Assembly: GCF_045865695.1 (NCBI RefSeq)
Contig: NZ_BAACAP010000235.1
Location: 47,268-111,267 of the forward strand
Source: Scytonema sp045865695
GTDB taxonomy: Bacteria; Cyanobacteriota; Cyanobacteriia; Cyanobacteriales; Nostocaceae
Direction: 5' to 3'
DNA: 64,000 nucleotides
Positions within the stretch are counted from its first letter, which is position 1, and the number at the start of each line of letters is the position of its first letter. Below are positions 17,533-26,987 of the stretch, piece after piece. Under the pieces are notes generated by a model. That model made no database searches and was not told the DNA's origin. It saw only the letters and a program-made list of their open reading frames with translations. Both the position numbers and the translations under genes were made by a program.

Positions 17533-19007
17533 CGCATTCGTTAGACTTGACTTTCCAAGAGTTTGCTTTATTACCTGCACGCGCACGTCAAGAACGGCAA
17601 CAACTACTCAAAGTTTTTTGGCTAATTGCTTCAGGGCTATTTCTATTTGAATTTTTTTGGGCTGAAAGTAGTTCTTTTGCAGCAACTTTTGGAGCTATTT
17701 TAATCACTGGTACGGCTCTCTTACCAAGTTACTTGTGGTGTTCCGGTCGTGCCTTGGGAATACCTATTTTTCCTTTGTTTGCTCTAACTTTTGTTTGGAC
17801 TCATGCCTTCCCTTTAATTAGCCACCATAAGATGGTAATTCCTTACTCTCCTGAAAGCCATCTATTTGCCAGTGTTACGGTAGCAGGTTTTTTAGGGCTT
17901 GGAACTTTCATATGGTTTCAATTTGTAAAATCTGCTCCTTTACCACCCCAATCCTATCGCTCCATAGATAGTCAGAAAGGTAATGCTTTTTTCTTGTGGG
18001 TTTTAGCATCTGGCGTTTTATTCGCTATGAATTTTCTTGGGGGTTGGGTTGTCCTTGATGGAGGTGTATTCTCTATTGTTCGGGCTATAATTCTGGGATT
18101 GACGGCTCTGTCTACGTTTGTACTTGCTTATAATTTAGGAGAACGCAAGCTATCTAAAGGGCAATCAAGATTATTTGTTATTTTACTAGTTGCTTATATG
18201 GTTTCCAATGCAGCAAGCTTGTTACTTGTATCAGCAGCTTCTACATTCTTGGTAGCTACAATTGCCTTTATTATTGGACGTAAAAAAGTACCTTTTTTAC
18301 CTATTATTATTGTTCTAATTTGTCTGTCGCTATTGCATTCTGGCAAAGCAGAAATGCGAGCTAAGTACTGGGGACAAGTTTCTGTTCAACCTTGGGAATA
18401 TCCTACTTGGTTTAATGAATGGGTGGGTTACTCATTAGAAAATCACAACAAACAGAAGAGTTTATCTCAAGCGCAAGAAGAAACTTCATTTTTAGAGCGT
18501 TCTAGTGTCATTCATATGCTGCTTCTTACCCAGGATAAAAGCCCTAATCAAGTACCTTTTTTAAATGGCAAAACCTACGAAATCTTGCCACAGGTTATAG
18601 TTCCTCGCATTTTTAACTCCAATAAAATCTGGTCTCATGAAGGAACATACTTGTTAAATATTGAATATGGATTGCAAACCCGTGAAGCCACTTACACGAC
18701 AACTATTGGATGGGGGTTACTAGCTGAGTCTTATGCTAATTTTGGACTGTTGGGCTGTGCAGGACTTGCAATTGTGTTTGGAGTCCTTTATGGGCAATCA
18801 ACTCGTTGCAGTCTCAATACTCCAATTCTTTCAGCACGCTCTTTGTTTACTATACTGATGATGACTTTTGCCTTTCAATCAGAATGGTCAGCAGGGGTAT
18901 ACGTGGCTGCTCTATTTCAGTCCTCTGTAGTCCTTCTTGGCATCGTGATTTTCTTAATGAAAACCTATAGGATGCCAATTTCTTCAGTTTTAACTGACAA
19001 AACATAA
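17529..19007 (+). CDS. Multi-spanning membrane protein, O-antigen polymerase/ligase-like
   Basis: A 492-aa protein with about 11-12 hydrophobic spans and one long non-membrane loop (about residues 275-385) containing IHMLLLTQDKSPNQVPFLNG and a GWGLLAESYANFG segment at the return into the membrane. This layout matches Wzy polymerases and WaaL ligases, which have low sequence conservation, so the call rests on topology, size and location. A Wzy-like protein beside an ABC exporter is unusual (see finding). Confidence 0.65.
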   Translation: MTHSLDLTFQEFALLPARARQERQQLLKVFWLIASGLFLFEFFWAESSSFAATFGAILITGTALLPSYLWCSGRALGIPIFPLFALTFVWTHAFPLISHHKMVIPYSPESHLFASVTVAGFLGLGTFIWFQFVKSAPLPPQSYRSIDSQKGNAFFLWVLASGVLFAMNFLGGWVVLDGGVFSIVRAIILGLTALSTFVLAYNLGERKLSKGQSRLFVILLVAYMVSNAASLLLVSAASTFLVATIAFIIGRKKVPFLPIIIVLICLSLLHSGKAEMRAKYWGQVSVQPWEYPTWFNEWVGYSLENHNKQKSLSQAQEETSFLERSSVIHMLLLTQDKSPNQVPFLNGKTYEILPQVIVPRIFNSNKIWSHEGTYLLNIEYGLQTREATYTTTIGWGLLAESYANFGLLGCAGLAIVFGVLYGQSTRCSLNTPILSARSLFTILMMTFAFQSEWSAGVYVAALFQSSVVLLGIVIFLMKTYRMPISSVLTDKT

Positions 19008-19020
19008 CTTTATAATTGTG

Positions 19021-20190
19021 ATGAAAAGACTGGCGATTATCACTTCCCATCCCATTCAGTACTATGCACCTTGGTTTCGATATCTAGCGACTCATGCAGA
19101 TTTTTCCATTAAGGTGTTTTATCTTTGGAATTTTGGAGTCGCGCAGCAAGTTGATGCAGGTTTTCAACATTCTTTACAGTGGGATATTCCCTTACTAACA
19201 GGGTACGATTACGAGTTTGTTCCTAATGTCAGTTCTAACCCAGGTACGCATCATTTTTGGGGTCTAAAAAATCCTGCATTAGTATCGCAAGTCAGCGCCT
19301 ATAACCCTGATGCAGTGTTACTCATGATTTATAACTATGCTAGCATATATCAATTTCTTTTAAGTTGGAAGGCTCACCATGCCCCTTTATTATTCCGAGG
19401 TGATTCTCATCGGTTATTACCAGTAACTGGACTAAAAGTATGGTTTCGGAAACAGTATATTTCCTTAATTTATCAACATTTTGCTGCTTGTCTTTATGTA
19501 GGAAAGGCAAACTATAATTATTTTCTATATCATCGTGTTTCTAACGACCATTTATTTTTCTCGCCTCATGCTGTCGATAACGATCGCTTCTTTACCCAAA
19601 CTGAAACTGCAATTCAGCAAGCAGTTATTTGGAAAAGAGAATTAGGTATTCCTGAAGGCGAGGCAGTCATACTATTTGCTGGTAAGTTTGAAGAAAAAAA
19701 ACGACCTTTAGATTTACTCCAAGCCTTTCTACAGGCAAAACTTTCTCAAGTATCATTGTTATTTGTTGGTGCGGGATGTTTAGAACACAATCTAAAATCA
19801 GAAGCTACAGGTCATAAAAACATCTATTTTGCTCCCTTTCAAAACCAAACTTTGATGCCACGCACTTATGCAGCCGCCGATCTAGTGGTACTACCTAGTT
19901 ATGGCATTCACGAAACTTGGGGCTTAGTTATTAATGAAGCTATGTGTCTCAGTCGCCCAGTCATTACAAGTACCCATGTGGGATGTTCTCAGGATCTTGT
20001 TCGCCCCCATCACAATGGTCTAATTTTTCCCTCTGGTGATGTACCAGCGCTAACTCGTAGTTTACAAGAAGCATTTTCAGACCGACAGCGCCTACAGCAA
20101 TGGGGGGAGAACAGCTGCAAAATCATATCTCAGTACAGCTATACCCAAGCAACTCAAGGCTTGAGTCAAGCCCTGAACCATATTATTTAG
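19021..20190 (+). CDS. Glycosyltransferase family 4
   Basis: A protein of about 389 aa; ATG 19021 was preferred to the GTG directly before it. LAIITSHPIQYYAPWFRYLA is the N-terminal strand and loop; FAGKFEEKKRPLDLLQAF opens the donor half; SYGIHETWGLVINEAMCLSR is the EX7E donor motif. The family appears widely in cyanobacterial exopolysaccharide loci. Confidence 0.85.
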   Translation: MKRLAIITSHPIQYYAPWFRYLATHADFSIKVFYLWNFGVAQQVDAGFQHSLQWDIPLLTGYDYEFVPNVSSNPGTHHFWGLKNPALVSQVSAYNPDAVLLMIYNYASIYQFLLSWKAHHAPLLFRGDSHRLLPVTGLKVWFRKQYISLIYQHFAACLYVGKANYNYFLYHRVSNDHLFFSPHAVDNDRFFTQTETAIQQAVIWKRELGIPEGEAVILFAGKFEEKKRPLDLLQAFLQAKLSQVSLLFVGAGCLEHNLKSEATGHKNIYFAPFQNQTLMPRTYAAADLVVLPSYGIHETWGLVINEAMCLSRPVITSTHVGCSQDLVRPHHNGLIFPSGDVPALTRSLQEAFSDRQRLQQWGENSCKIISQYSYTQATQGLSQALNHII

Positions 20191-20209
20191 AAATACCACC
20201 TTCTCAGCA

Positions 20210-21373
20210 ATGCCAAATTCCCCTGATTCAACACTATTTCATCTTTGGTTTCCAAACATATTTGGATATAAAGGTGGTATACAAGTATACACTGAATTTT
20301 TCTTCCGAGCTTTGCAAAGCCTTTACCCTCAAAGTCGTTATGATGTTTTCCTTAAACACGATGTCCAAACTAAAGTAGATATTCCTTATTTACCTCAAAC
20401 TCAGTTCCATTTTGCTGGAATGTGGTCATTAAAACTTCGCACTCTTCTATTTGCTGCTCAGATTATTAGTCAAGGTTTTCAGAAACGTCCAGACCTGATA
20501 ATTGCAACTCACTTAAATTTTACCGTTGCAGCATACTGGCTCAAACGTCTAACTGGTATTCCCTATTGGACAGTCGCTCATGGTATAGAAGCTTGGGATA
20601 TTCAAAACCCCGCCATAAAAACTGCTCTACATCATGCAGATCTGATTCTAGCAGTCAGCAGTTACACTCGCGATCGCTTGCTTGCAGAGCAAAACCTGAA
20701 CCCTAACAAAATCTCTCTCTTACCTAACACATTTGATGCCAATCGCTTTAAACCTTCAGAGAAACCAGTTTATTTACTAAAACAATACGGTCTTAAACCA
20801 AACCAACCAGTGATACTTACGGTTGCACGGTTGGCAAATATTGAACGATATAAGGGTTATGACCAAGTTTTGAAAGCCTTGCCTAAAATTCGTCAGACCA
20901 TTCCCGATATTCGCTATATTATCGTCGGTAAGGGAAGCGATCGCTCTAGAATTGAGCAGTTAATCGAACAACTTAGTTTGCAAGATTGCGTTACCTTGGC
21001 TGGGTTTGTACCAGACGAGCAGTTATGTGATTATTACAACCTGTGTGATGTCTTTGCTATGCCCAGCAAAAGAGAAGGTTTTGGCATCGTCTACTTAGAA
21101 GCCTTGGCTTGTGGTAAACCTGTTTTAGCAGGTAACCAAGATGGGGCAATGGATGCTCTTTTTCACGGTAAACTAGGCTCATTAATTAACCCTGATGATG
21201 TCGAGGCAATTGCTCAGACAATAATTCAAATTTTACAAGGTACTTACCCCAATACTTTAATGTACGATCCCGAAGGCTTACGGCAAAAAGCGATCGATGT
21301 ATTTGGGTTTGAACAATTCACGCAAACTCTAGCAAGCTTTGTAAATAAGAAGTTTAATCGATCTAAGAATTAA
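20210..21373 (+). CDS. Glycosyltransferase family 4
   Basis: A 387-aa protein. FGYKGGIQVYTEFFFRALQS is the acceptor-half Gly-rich loop, TVAHGIEAWDIQNPA follows, and the donor half carries LTVARLANIERYKGYDQVLK and KREGFGIVYLEALACGKPVL (EX7E motif). This is the common Mannosyl/rhamnosyl-type GT4 pattern, but the sugar cannot be assigned. Confidence 0.9.
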   Translation: MPNSPDSTLFHLWFPNIFGYKGGIQVYTEFFFRALQSLYPQSRYDVFLKHDVQTKVDIPYLPQTQFHFAGMWSLKLRTLLFAAQIISQGFQKRPDLIIATHLNFTVAAYWLKRLTGIPYWTVAHGIEAWDIQNPAIKTALHHADLILAVSSYTRDRLLAEQNLNPNKISLLPNTFDANRFKPSEKPVYLLKQYGLKPNQPVILTVARLANIERYKGYDQVLKALPKIRQTIPDIRYIIVGKGSDRSRIEQLIEQLSLQDCVTLAGFVPDEQLCDYYNLCDVFAMPSKREGFGIVYLEALACGKPVLAGNQDGAMDALFHGKLGSLINPDDVEAIAQTIIQILQGTYPNTLMYDPEGLRQKAIDVFGFEQFTQTLASFVNKKFNRSKN

Positions 21374-21397
21374 TTTTATTTTTAATAATTATTCATT

Positions 21398-22612
21398 GTG
21401 AATAAAGTTATTCAGTATATTCGTGTTTGCCAAGTGGTAGCTAGCATCAATGAAAACGTTGGCGGACCAGCTTACTCTGTTAGTAATCTAGCACAAGCTC
21501 TATCACAGCAACAGATTTGTTCTCATCTATTGACTCTTGATTACCAAAATCATGGTAAACAAGTCCCCACTAAAAATGTTATCCTCCATAACTACCCTGC
21601 AACATTCTTAACAAGGAATTTGCGAGGGTTTCAACCTAAAGCCAAACTTGCATTACAGAAATTAGCTTCTACAGATTTAGACATAATTCACAGCCATGGG
21701 TTGTGGATGTTTCCTAATCTTTATGCTCGTCAAGCAGCTGTTAGCGATCGCTTACCACTACTCATTTCTCCTAGAGGTATGCTAGAAGCTTGGTCATTAA
21801 GAAACAGTTGGTTTAAAAAATTGCCTGCTTGGTTTTTGTATGAAAATCAGAACTTGAAGAGCGCAACTGCTTTCCATGCCACTTCTCATGAAGAAGCAGA
21901 ATCCCTCCGCAAGCTTAATTTTCGTCAGCCCATTGCTATTATACCCAATGGAGTTCACCTTCCCGATCTGAATAATCAGCCAAACCGTCATATTTTAATC
22001 CAGAAGTTTCCTAAACTTGCAGAAAAAAAATGGCTTCTATTTTTATCTAGAATTCATCCAAAGAAAGGTTTAGATAATTTACTTTATTCTTGGAAATTCC
22101 TAGCTAACCAATTTCCTGATTGGCACCTTATTATTGCTGGTTCTGACTTAATTAGTTATCAAGTAAAATTGGAACTACTAACAGCAGAATTAGAACTAAA
22201 ACGACAAGTCACTTTTACTGGAATGTTAACAGGACAGCACAAAGCTTCCGTACTGAACAATGCTGATTTATTCGTTTTACCTACCCATTCAGAGAATTTT
22301 GGAATTGCAATTGCAGAGTCTTTAGCTTACAGAGTGCCTGTTATTACAACTCAAAAAGCTCCATGGCAGGATTTGGATCGCTATGGGTGCGGCTGGTGGA
22401 TTGAAGATAACCAACAAGCACTAACAGTTGCTTTGACTGAAGCAATCAAGATGTCATCTGAACAAAGACAAGCCATGGGTTTAAAAGGACGAAATTTAGT
22501 GGAAACCAAATACTCTTGGAACTCCATTGCCAACCAGATGGCAACTGTCTATCAGTGGATTCTCGGTGGTACTCAGCCTCCAAACTGCGTTAAATTTTAC
22601 GAAGCAAACTGA
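21398..22612 (+). CDS. Glycosyltransferase family 4
   Basis: A 404-aa protein from a GTG start. VVASINENVGGPAYSVSNLA is the acceptor-half loop, SPRGMLEAWSL marks a conserved family motif, and FLSRIHPKKGLDNLLYSW plus HSENFGIAIAESLAYRVPVI form the donor site. The sequence is typical of exopolysaccharide GT4 enzymes that use UDP- or GDP-sugars. Confidence 0.9.
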   Translation: MNKVIQYIRVCQVVASINENVGGPAYSVSNLAQALSQQQICSHLLTLDYQNHGKQVPTKNVILHNYPATFLTRNLRGFQPKAKLALQKLASTDLDIIHSHGLWMFPNLYARQAAVSDRLPLLISPRGMLEAWSLRNSWFKKLPAWFLYENQNLKSATAFHATSHEEAESLRKLNFRQPIAIIPNGVHLPDLNNQPNRHILIQKFPKLAEKKWLLFLSRIHPKKGLDNLLYSWKFLANQFPDWHLIIAGSDLISYQVKLELLTAELELKRQVTFTGMLTGQHKASVLNNADLFVLPTHSENFGIAIAESLAYRVPVITTQKAPWQDLDRYGCGWWIEDNQQALTVALTEAIKMSSEQRQAMGLKGRNLVETKYSWNSIANQMATVYQWILGGTQPPNCVKFYEAN

Positions 22613-22621
22613 GGTAGGACT

Positions 22622-23782
22622 GTGATTATTTCCATTGCAACAGGTCCCTGGCTACCCGTTCCTGCCGTACAGGGAGGTGCAATTCCTAGACTTTGGCAAG
22701 GTTTGGCAGAAGAATTCGCGGCTAGAGGTCATCAAGTCAGAATTCTTTGTCGATCTTATCAAGGGCAACCCCAAACAGAGGTTATAAATGGTGTTCAGTA
22801 CATCCGCAAAGGAGGTTTTTCTCAAAGCACCAATATTAGCCTGGATTTACTTAAAGACTTCTTCTACGGACTGTTGACTTTTCCCACCTTGCCATCCGCA
22901 GATATTTTAGTCATCAATGACTTTTGGCTACCTGTATTTGCAGCCTTACGTCCAAAAGTTGGAAAAGTTGTTATCAATGCAAATCGGTTTCCCAAGAGAC
23001 AGTATTGGCTATACAGAGGAACTGCCTTCTTTGCAGTTGCATCTCGGGCTATTGAAAAAGCCATTGCTCATGAATATCCTGTTGCTATTCCCCGGATGCG
23101 AGTGATTCCTAACCCGATTGATACCCGAGTATTTTTTCCTGTTGCTGACCCGATTCCACAACGGCAAGAGAAAATTATTTTATATGTAGGCAGAATTCAT
23201 CCAGAAAAGGGAATTTATCTTTTGTTAGATGCTTTCTCAATTTTGTCGCAGCAAAACGCTACGATAAAGCTGAGAATTATTGGACCCTGGCAAGAGAATC
23301 AAGGTGGTGGTGGTGAGCAGTATTTACAGACTCTCTATGCCAAAGCAGTAGGGCTTAATATTGAATTTTTAGCTCCTATTTTTGACGTAAATAAGCTAGC
23401 TGAAGCTTACCGTGAAGCAGATCTGTTTTGCTATCCTTCCCTAGCAGAAAAAGGAGAGTCTTTTGGAGTTGCCCCCCTAGAAGCAATGGCATCAGGTCTC
23501 ATTCCTGTTGTTTCTAATTTAGATTGTTTTCGAGATTTCATTGATGATGAGCAAACAGGTTTCTTCTTCAACCATCGCAGTCCTGACGCTGCCACAAATC
23601 TTGCAAAAACTCTAGCATCAGTGCTTTTAAACTGGGAAGGTAATTTGAAAATTAGGCAAGAAGCTATCAAAAATTCTAGAAAGTATAGCTATGTAAAAAT
23701 AGCAGAAGATTATTTGCAATGTTTTGACAAAGTTTTAGTAGAAAACAAACAATTCCATCTGAATTTTACCACGTTATGGTAG
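22622..23782 (+). CDS. Glycosyltransferase family 4
   Basis: A 386-aa protein; GTG start with GAGGTAGG upstream. Short acceptor half (VQGGAIPRLWQGLAEEFAAR), donor half with YVGRIHPEKGIYLLLDAF and AEKGESFGVAPLEAMASGLI (EX7E). Its 3' end overlaps the GT2 gene by 7 nt. Confidence 0.9.
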   Translation: MIISIATGPWLPVPAVQGGAIPRLWQGLAEEFAARGHQVRILCRSYQGQPQTEVINGVQYIRKGGFSQSTNISLDLLKDFFYGLLTFPTLPSADILVINDFWLPVFAALRPKVGKVVINANRFPKRQYWLYRGTAFFAVASRAIEKAIAHEYPVAIPRMRVIPNPIDTRVFFPVADPIPQRQEKIILYVGRIHPEKGIYLLLDAFSILSQQNATIKLRIIGPWQENQGGGGEQYLQTLYAKAVGLNIEFLAPIFDVNKLAEAYREADLFCYPSLAEKGESFGVAPLEAMASGLIPVVSNLDCFRDFIDDEQTGFFFNHRSPDAATNLAKTLASVLLNWEGNLKIRQEAIKNSRKYSYVKIAEDYLQCFDKVLVENKQFHLNFTTLW

Positions 23783-24552
23783 ACAATATAACTCTACTGA
23801 TACTTACATTTAATGAAGCTCCAAACATTGAGCGCACGCTAAAGGGTCTTTCTTGGGCAAAGAAGATTATTGTTATTGACAGTTACAGTACCGATGGAAC
23901 TCTGGAAATTTTAAACTCCTATCCACAAATTCAGGTCTTGAAGCGTAAATTTGACACCCACGCAACACAATGGAATTATGGTCTAGAACAAGTTACAACC
24001 GAATGGGTGCTTTCTCTGGATGCAGACTACATCGTTACAGATGAACTCTTGAGAGAAATTCAATCCATACCTATACACTCCTCTATAGATGGCTACTTTG
24101 TTCGGTTTAAATACTGTGTGTTTGGTAAACCACTGCATAGCGCTTTATTACCACCCCGCCAAATCCTTTTTAAAAAAAACAAAGCCAAATATATCGATGA
24201 TGGACATACTCAACTGTTACAGGTTGAAGGTCAGTCTAGTTATCTTTCTTCCTACATTTACCACGACGATCGCAAACCCCTTAGTCGCTGGTTGTGGGCG
24301 CAAGACCGTTATATGGTGATTGAAGCTCAAAAGCTAACAGAGACTCCTGCTTCTGAACTCAACTTGGGCGATCGCATTCGCAAGCAAAAAATCCTAGCAC
24401 CCTTGATCGTCCTATTCTATTGTCTCTTCCTGAAAAGAGGTATTCTTGATGGATGGCATGGTTGGTACTATGCATTTCAGAGAGTTTTGGCAGAAATTTT
24501 ACTGTCTATTCGCTTAATGGAATTGGAAAAACGACAAAAGCAAAATATTTAA
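23776..24552 (+). CDS. Glycosyltransferase family 2 (WaaE/KdtX-like)
   Basis: A 258-aa protein. ITLLILTFNEAPNIERTLKG, VIDSYSTDGTLEI and LSLDADYIV are the GT2 strand, DxS and DAD motifs; RFKYCVFGKPLHSA and a C-terminal hydrophobic stretch (LIVLFYCLFLKRGILDGW) follow the pattern of membrane-associated LPS core GT2 enzymes. ATG start overlaps the previous coding end. Confidence 0.85.
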   Translation: MVDNITLLILTFNEAPNIERTLKGLSWAKKIIVIDSYSTDGTLEILNSYPQIQVLKRKFDTHATQWNYGLEQVTTEWVLSLDADYIVTDELLREIQSIPIHSSIDGYFVRFKYCVFGKPLHSALLPPRQILFKKNKAKYIDDGHTQLLQVEGQSSYLSSYIYHDDRKPLSRWLWAQDRYMVIEAQKLTETPASELNLGDRIRKQKILAPLIVLFYCLFLKRGILDGWHGWYYAFQRVLAEILLSIRLMELEKRQKQNI

Positions 24553-24567
24553 AATTTACTTAATTTT

Positions 24568-25452
24568 ATGCAAAATTTATTTGCTCAGCAAACAATTCAA
24601 TATATTTGGTCACATCCTAATTGTCAACAGCAAAAATTTCAATCACTTTTTAGATTCATCGGTTGGCAGTTCTATAAAAGATTATTTCATAAATTTATTG
24701 ATATTCAAATCATTCCTCAAGTAAAAATTCGTTGTTATCCTGACAGTTACTCTGCTGGTGCCGTTCTTTATTGCGGTCTTTATGACTACGATGAAATGAA
24801 CTTTTTACTGAGATATCTAAGAGATGAAGATTCTTTTCTTGACGTTGGTGCTAACGTTGGTGTGTACACTCTTCTAGCAGCATCTAAAATTAAATCTGGG
24901 TTAATTTATAGCTTTGAAGCACTACCTAAAAACTATGCACGCTTAAGAGAAAATATCCAAATTAACCAATTTAAGCAGGTTAAACCCCACTCTATAGCTA
25001 TCTCTAACTCTGCTGGAAGTACTGCCTTCAATCTTGCTGAAGGGGATTCAATGCCATTTATTACCTCAACAGCAACAAATAACACAATTACAATTCAAAC
25101 CGATACGCTTGATAATTTACTGAGAGAAGAGTGTCTAACTAGTCTCACCTTAGCTAAAATCGATATTGAAGGGGCTGAAATGTTAGCCTTCAAAGGTGCG
25201 ACTTCTTTATTAAAGCAACAACGTCCTTATGTTTGGATTGTGGAGATTAATGATACCGTAAATCATTTTGGATATCAAAAGCAAAATGTAGTAGATCTTC
25301 TACAAGATTATGGGTATGGTTTATACAGTTATAATGCTGTCACTAACCAGATTGATTCGATTACACTTGAGCAAAAGCAACGTGACAATGTTCTGGCGAT
25401 CGCCAACTCTGCTCTGGATTTTGTACGTCATAGATTAAGTGAAGGAGTATAG
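24568..25452 (+). CDS. FkbM family methyltransferase
   Basis: A 294-aa protein. FLDVGANVGVYTLLAASKI (about residues 90-108), IYSFEALPKNYARLRENI and LAKIDIEGAEMLAFKGATSL are FkbM SAM and catalytic-fold motifs. Second FkbM gene of the locus, probably giving a different O-methyl position or acting on a different residue. Confidence 0.9.
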   Translation: MQNLFAQQTIQYIWSHPNCQQQKFQSLFRFIGWQFYKRLFHKFIDIQIIPQVKIRCYPDSYSAGAVLYCGLYDYDEMNFLLRYLRDEDSFLDVGANVGVYTLLAASKIKSGLIYSFEALPKNYARLRENIQINQFKQVKPHSIAISNSAGSTAFNLAEGDSMPFITSTATNNTITIQTDTLDNLLREECLTSLTLAKIDIEGAEMLAFKGATSLLKQQRPYVWIVEINDTVNHFGYQKQNVVDLLQDYGYGLYSYNAVTNQIDSITLEQKQRDNVLAIANSALDFVRHRLSEGV

Positions 25453-25459
25453 TAAATTA

Positions 25460-26068
25460 GTGAATTTCTATGTGAGACAATTACATCGCCAAATGAAAAA
25501 ATATTGGATTTTTGCGATGTTAGGTCTAATCCTTATCCTCTTGAGTATCATTCCTGTACGACTGGCGATCGCCTCCTACCAAGCTCCGTTCCCACAAGGA
25601 ATTTTCACTCTAGGTGGTGGTTCAGATAGAGAACAATTTACTGCTCAATTTGCCCAACACTTTCCCAATTTAGATATTTGGATTTCTACAGGTACGCGCC
25701 CAGACAAAGCCTATCCAATCTTTCAAGCTGCGGGCATTCCAAATGACCGTCTTCATCTCGACTACCGGGCTGTTGACACCGTTACTAACTTCACCAGCCT
25801 CGTATCTGACTTCAAACAACGACAAATTCAGCATCTTTATTTAATTACCTCTGACTTCCATATGCCAAGGGCAAAAGTCATAGCTACCTTCGTCCTTGGC
25901 AGTCAAGGCATTACCTTCACCCCCATATCCGTTCTATCTAAAGAACCCAAAGAATCACTTCCCCATATCCTTCGTGACAGTGCGCGATCGCTCCTTTGGA
26001 TTGTTACAGGTCGTACTGGAGCTAGTCTAAATCCTCGTCTTGCTCGCTCATCATATGCATCTAAATAA
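25460..26068 (+). CDS. YdcF/ElyC-like (DUF218) membrane-anchored protein
   Basis: About 202 aa from GTG 25460 (AAGGAG about 12 nt upstream); alternatives are GTG 25439, which overlaps the previous gene, and ATG 25493. One N-terminal membrane helix (WIFAMLGLILILLSIIPVRL), then FTLGGGSDREQF, DRLHLDYRAVDTVTNF and LITSDFHMPRAKVIA, the DUF218 signature shared with YdcF and ElyC, the latter linked to envelope polysaccharide carrier lipid use. A role in envelope glycan assembly is inference. Confidence 0.75.
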   Translation: MNFYVRQLHRQMKKYWIFAMLGLILILLSIIPVRLAIASYQAPFPQGIFTLGGGSDREQFTAQFAQHFPNLDIWISTGTRPDKAYPIFQAAGIPNDRLHLDYRAVDTVTNFTSLVSDFKQRQIQHLYLITSDFHMPRAKVIATFVLGSQGITFTPISVLSKEPKESLPHILRDSARSLLWIVTGRTGASLNPRLARSSYASK

Positions 26069-26636
26069 TTACACCTTAGGTACTTACACTTGTGGTGCTC
26101 CCTTTTGGAAACAAATGCTGTGGTTCTTTCTTGGAGCACCTGTGGTACAAAGCCATTGGCTTCCGATGTCATCTTTAAAAGTATGGACTCTCCGCTTATT
26201 TGGTGCAACAATCGGTCAAAGAGTCCGCATCAAACCCGGAGTTCGGGTAAAGTTTCCTTGGCGGTTGACAGTTGGTGACTATGTTTGGATTGGTGAAGAC
26301 GCTTGGCTAGACAATCTCGCTCCTATTATTATCGAAAGTCATGTTTGTTTGTCTCAAAATGTTTATCTTTGCACGGGAAATCATGACTGGAACCACCCTG
26401 ATTTTCAGTTGATTCCTGCAGCCATTTATATAGAAGAAAGTAGCTGGATTGCAGCCAAAGCGGTTATCGGTCCAGGAGTCACCATAGGACGAGGAGCCGT
26501 GCTAACACTGGGCGGAGTCACCGGACATTCCCTAGAACCGATGACGATATATGTAGGAAATCCAGCTCAACCTGTGAAGAAAAGGGGGATAAAGGGACAA
26601 CGGGATAGCGAAGGGGATTTACATCTTGTGCCCTAA
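26055..26636 (+). CDS. wcaF: WcaF-type sugar O-acetyltransferase (left-handed beta-helix)
   Basis: About 193 aa from ATG 26055, matching the family opening (MHLNNYTLGTY). The hexapeptide-repeat body includes RLFGATIGQRVRIKPGVRVK, VWIGEDAWLDNL and CTGNHDWNHPDF, the WcaF signature with the catalytic His, then IGPGVTIGRGAVLTLGGV. Transfers acetyl from acetyl-CoA to sugars in colanic-acid-like glycans. The start overlaps the previous gene by 14 nt; last gene of the operon. Confidence 0.85.
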   Translation: MHLNNYTLGTYTCGAPFWKQMLWFFLGAPVVQSHWLPMSSLKVWTLRLFGATIGQRVRIKPGVRVKFPWRLTVGDYVWIGEDAWLDNLAPIIIESHVCLSQNVYLCTGNHDWNHPDFQLIPAAIYIEESSWIAAKAVIGPGVTIGRGAVLTLGGVTGHSLEPMTIYVGNPAQPVKKRGIKGQRDSEGDLHLVP

Positions 26637-26730
26637 AAGGGGAAAGTTATTCCTATCCCATTTAAAGAATACTTAAAGAAACTAGAGTTGCACCAGAACC
26701 CAGAGCAAAGGTACGCAGGAAATAGCAATT

Positions 26731-26795
26731 CGTAGTCCGCGCAGGCGGACTTAGTGTGTGTAGCCACAGGCTTTAGCCTGAGAGGGCAGTTGGCA
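26731..26795. repeat. Dispersed double-hairpin repeat
   Basis: GTCCGC-GCAG-GCGGAC (26735-26750) is a perfect hairpin; a second one, CAGGCTTTAGCCTG, follows within 30 nt. The same layout recurs at 48244-48300 and 55460-55520, each with TTAG/TTTG and TGTATAG or TGTGTAG spacers, indicating a mobile or structural repeat family. Confidence 0.65.
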
Positions 26796-26863
26796 CAAGA
26801 TGTAAGAAAAGAAATTTTTATTAGTGGCGGTGACGACGCAGTTTCAGCAAGCTAACAACAAAT

Positions 26864-26906
26864 GCGATCTCCCAACCCTCCTTAATCAGGGGAGTTGGGA
26901 GATCGC
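26864..26906. terminator. Long hairpin between convergent genes
   Basis: GCGATCTCCCAACCCTCC pairs with GGGGAGTTGGGAGATCGC (18-bp stem with two mismatches, loop TTAATCA). It stands between the end of the polysaccharide operon and the minus-strand GT4 gene, so a bidirectional terminator is plausible, although no T-run follows. Confidence 0.5.
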
Positions 26907-26987
26907 GTGTAGCAAACATTTAGGTAATCGATATTAGGGGGTTAGGGAAAAGGGATTTTTATAATTTCCCTTTGTTTCCTTATTCTC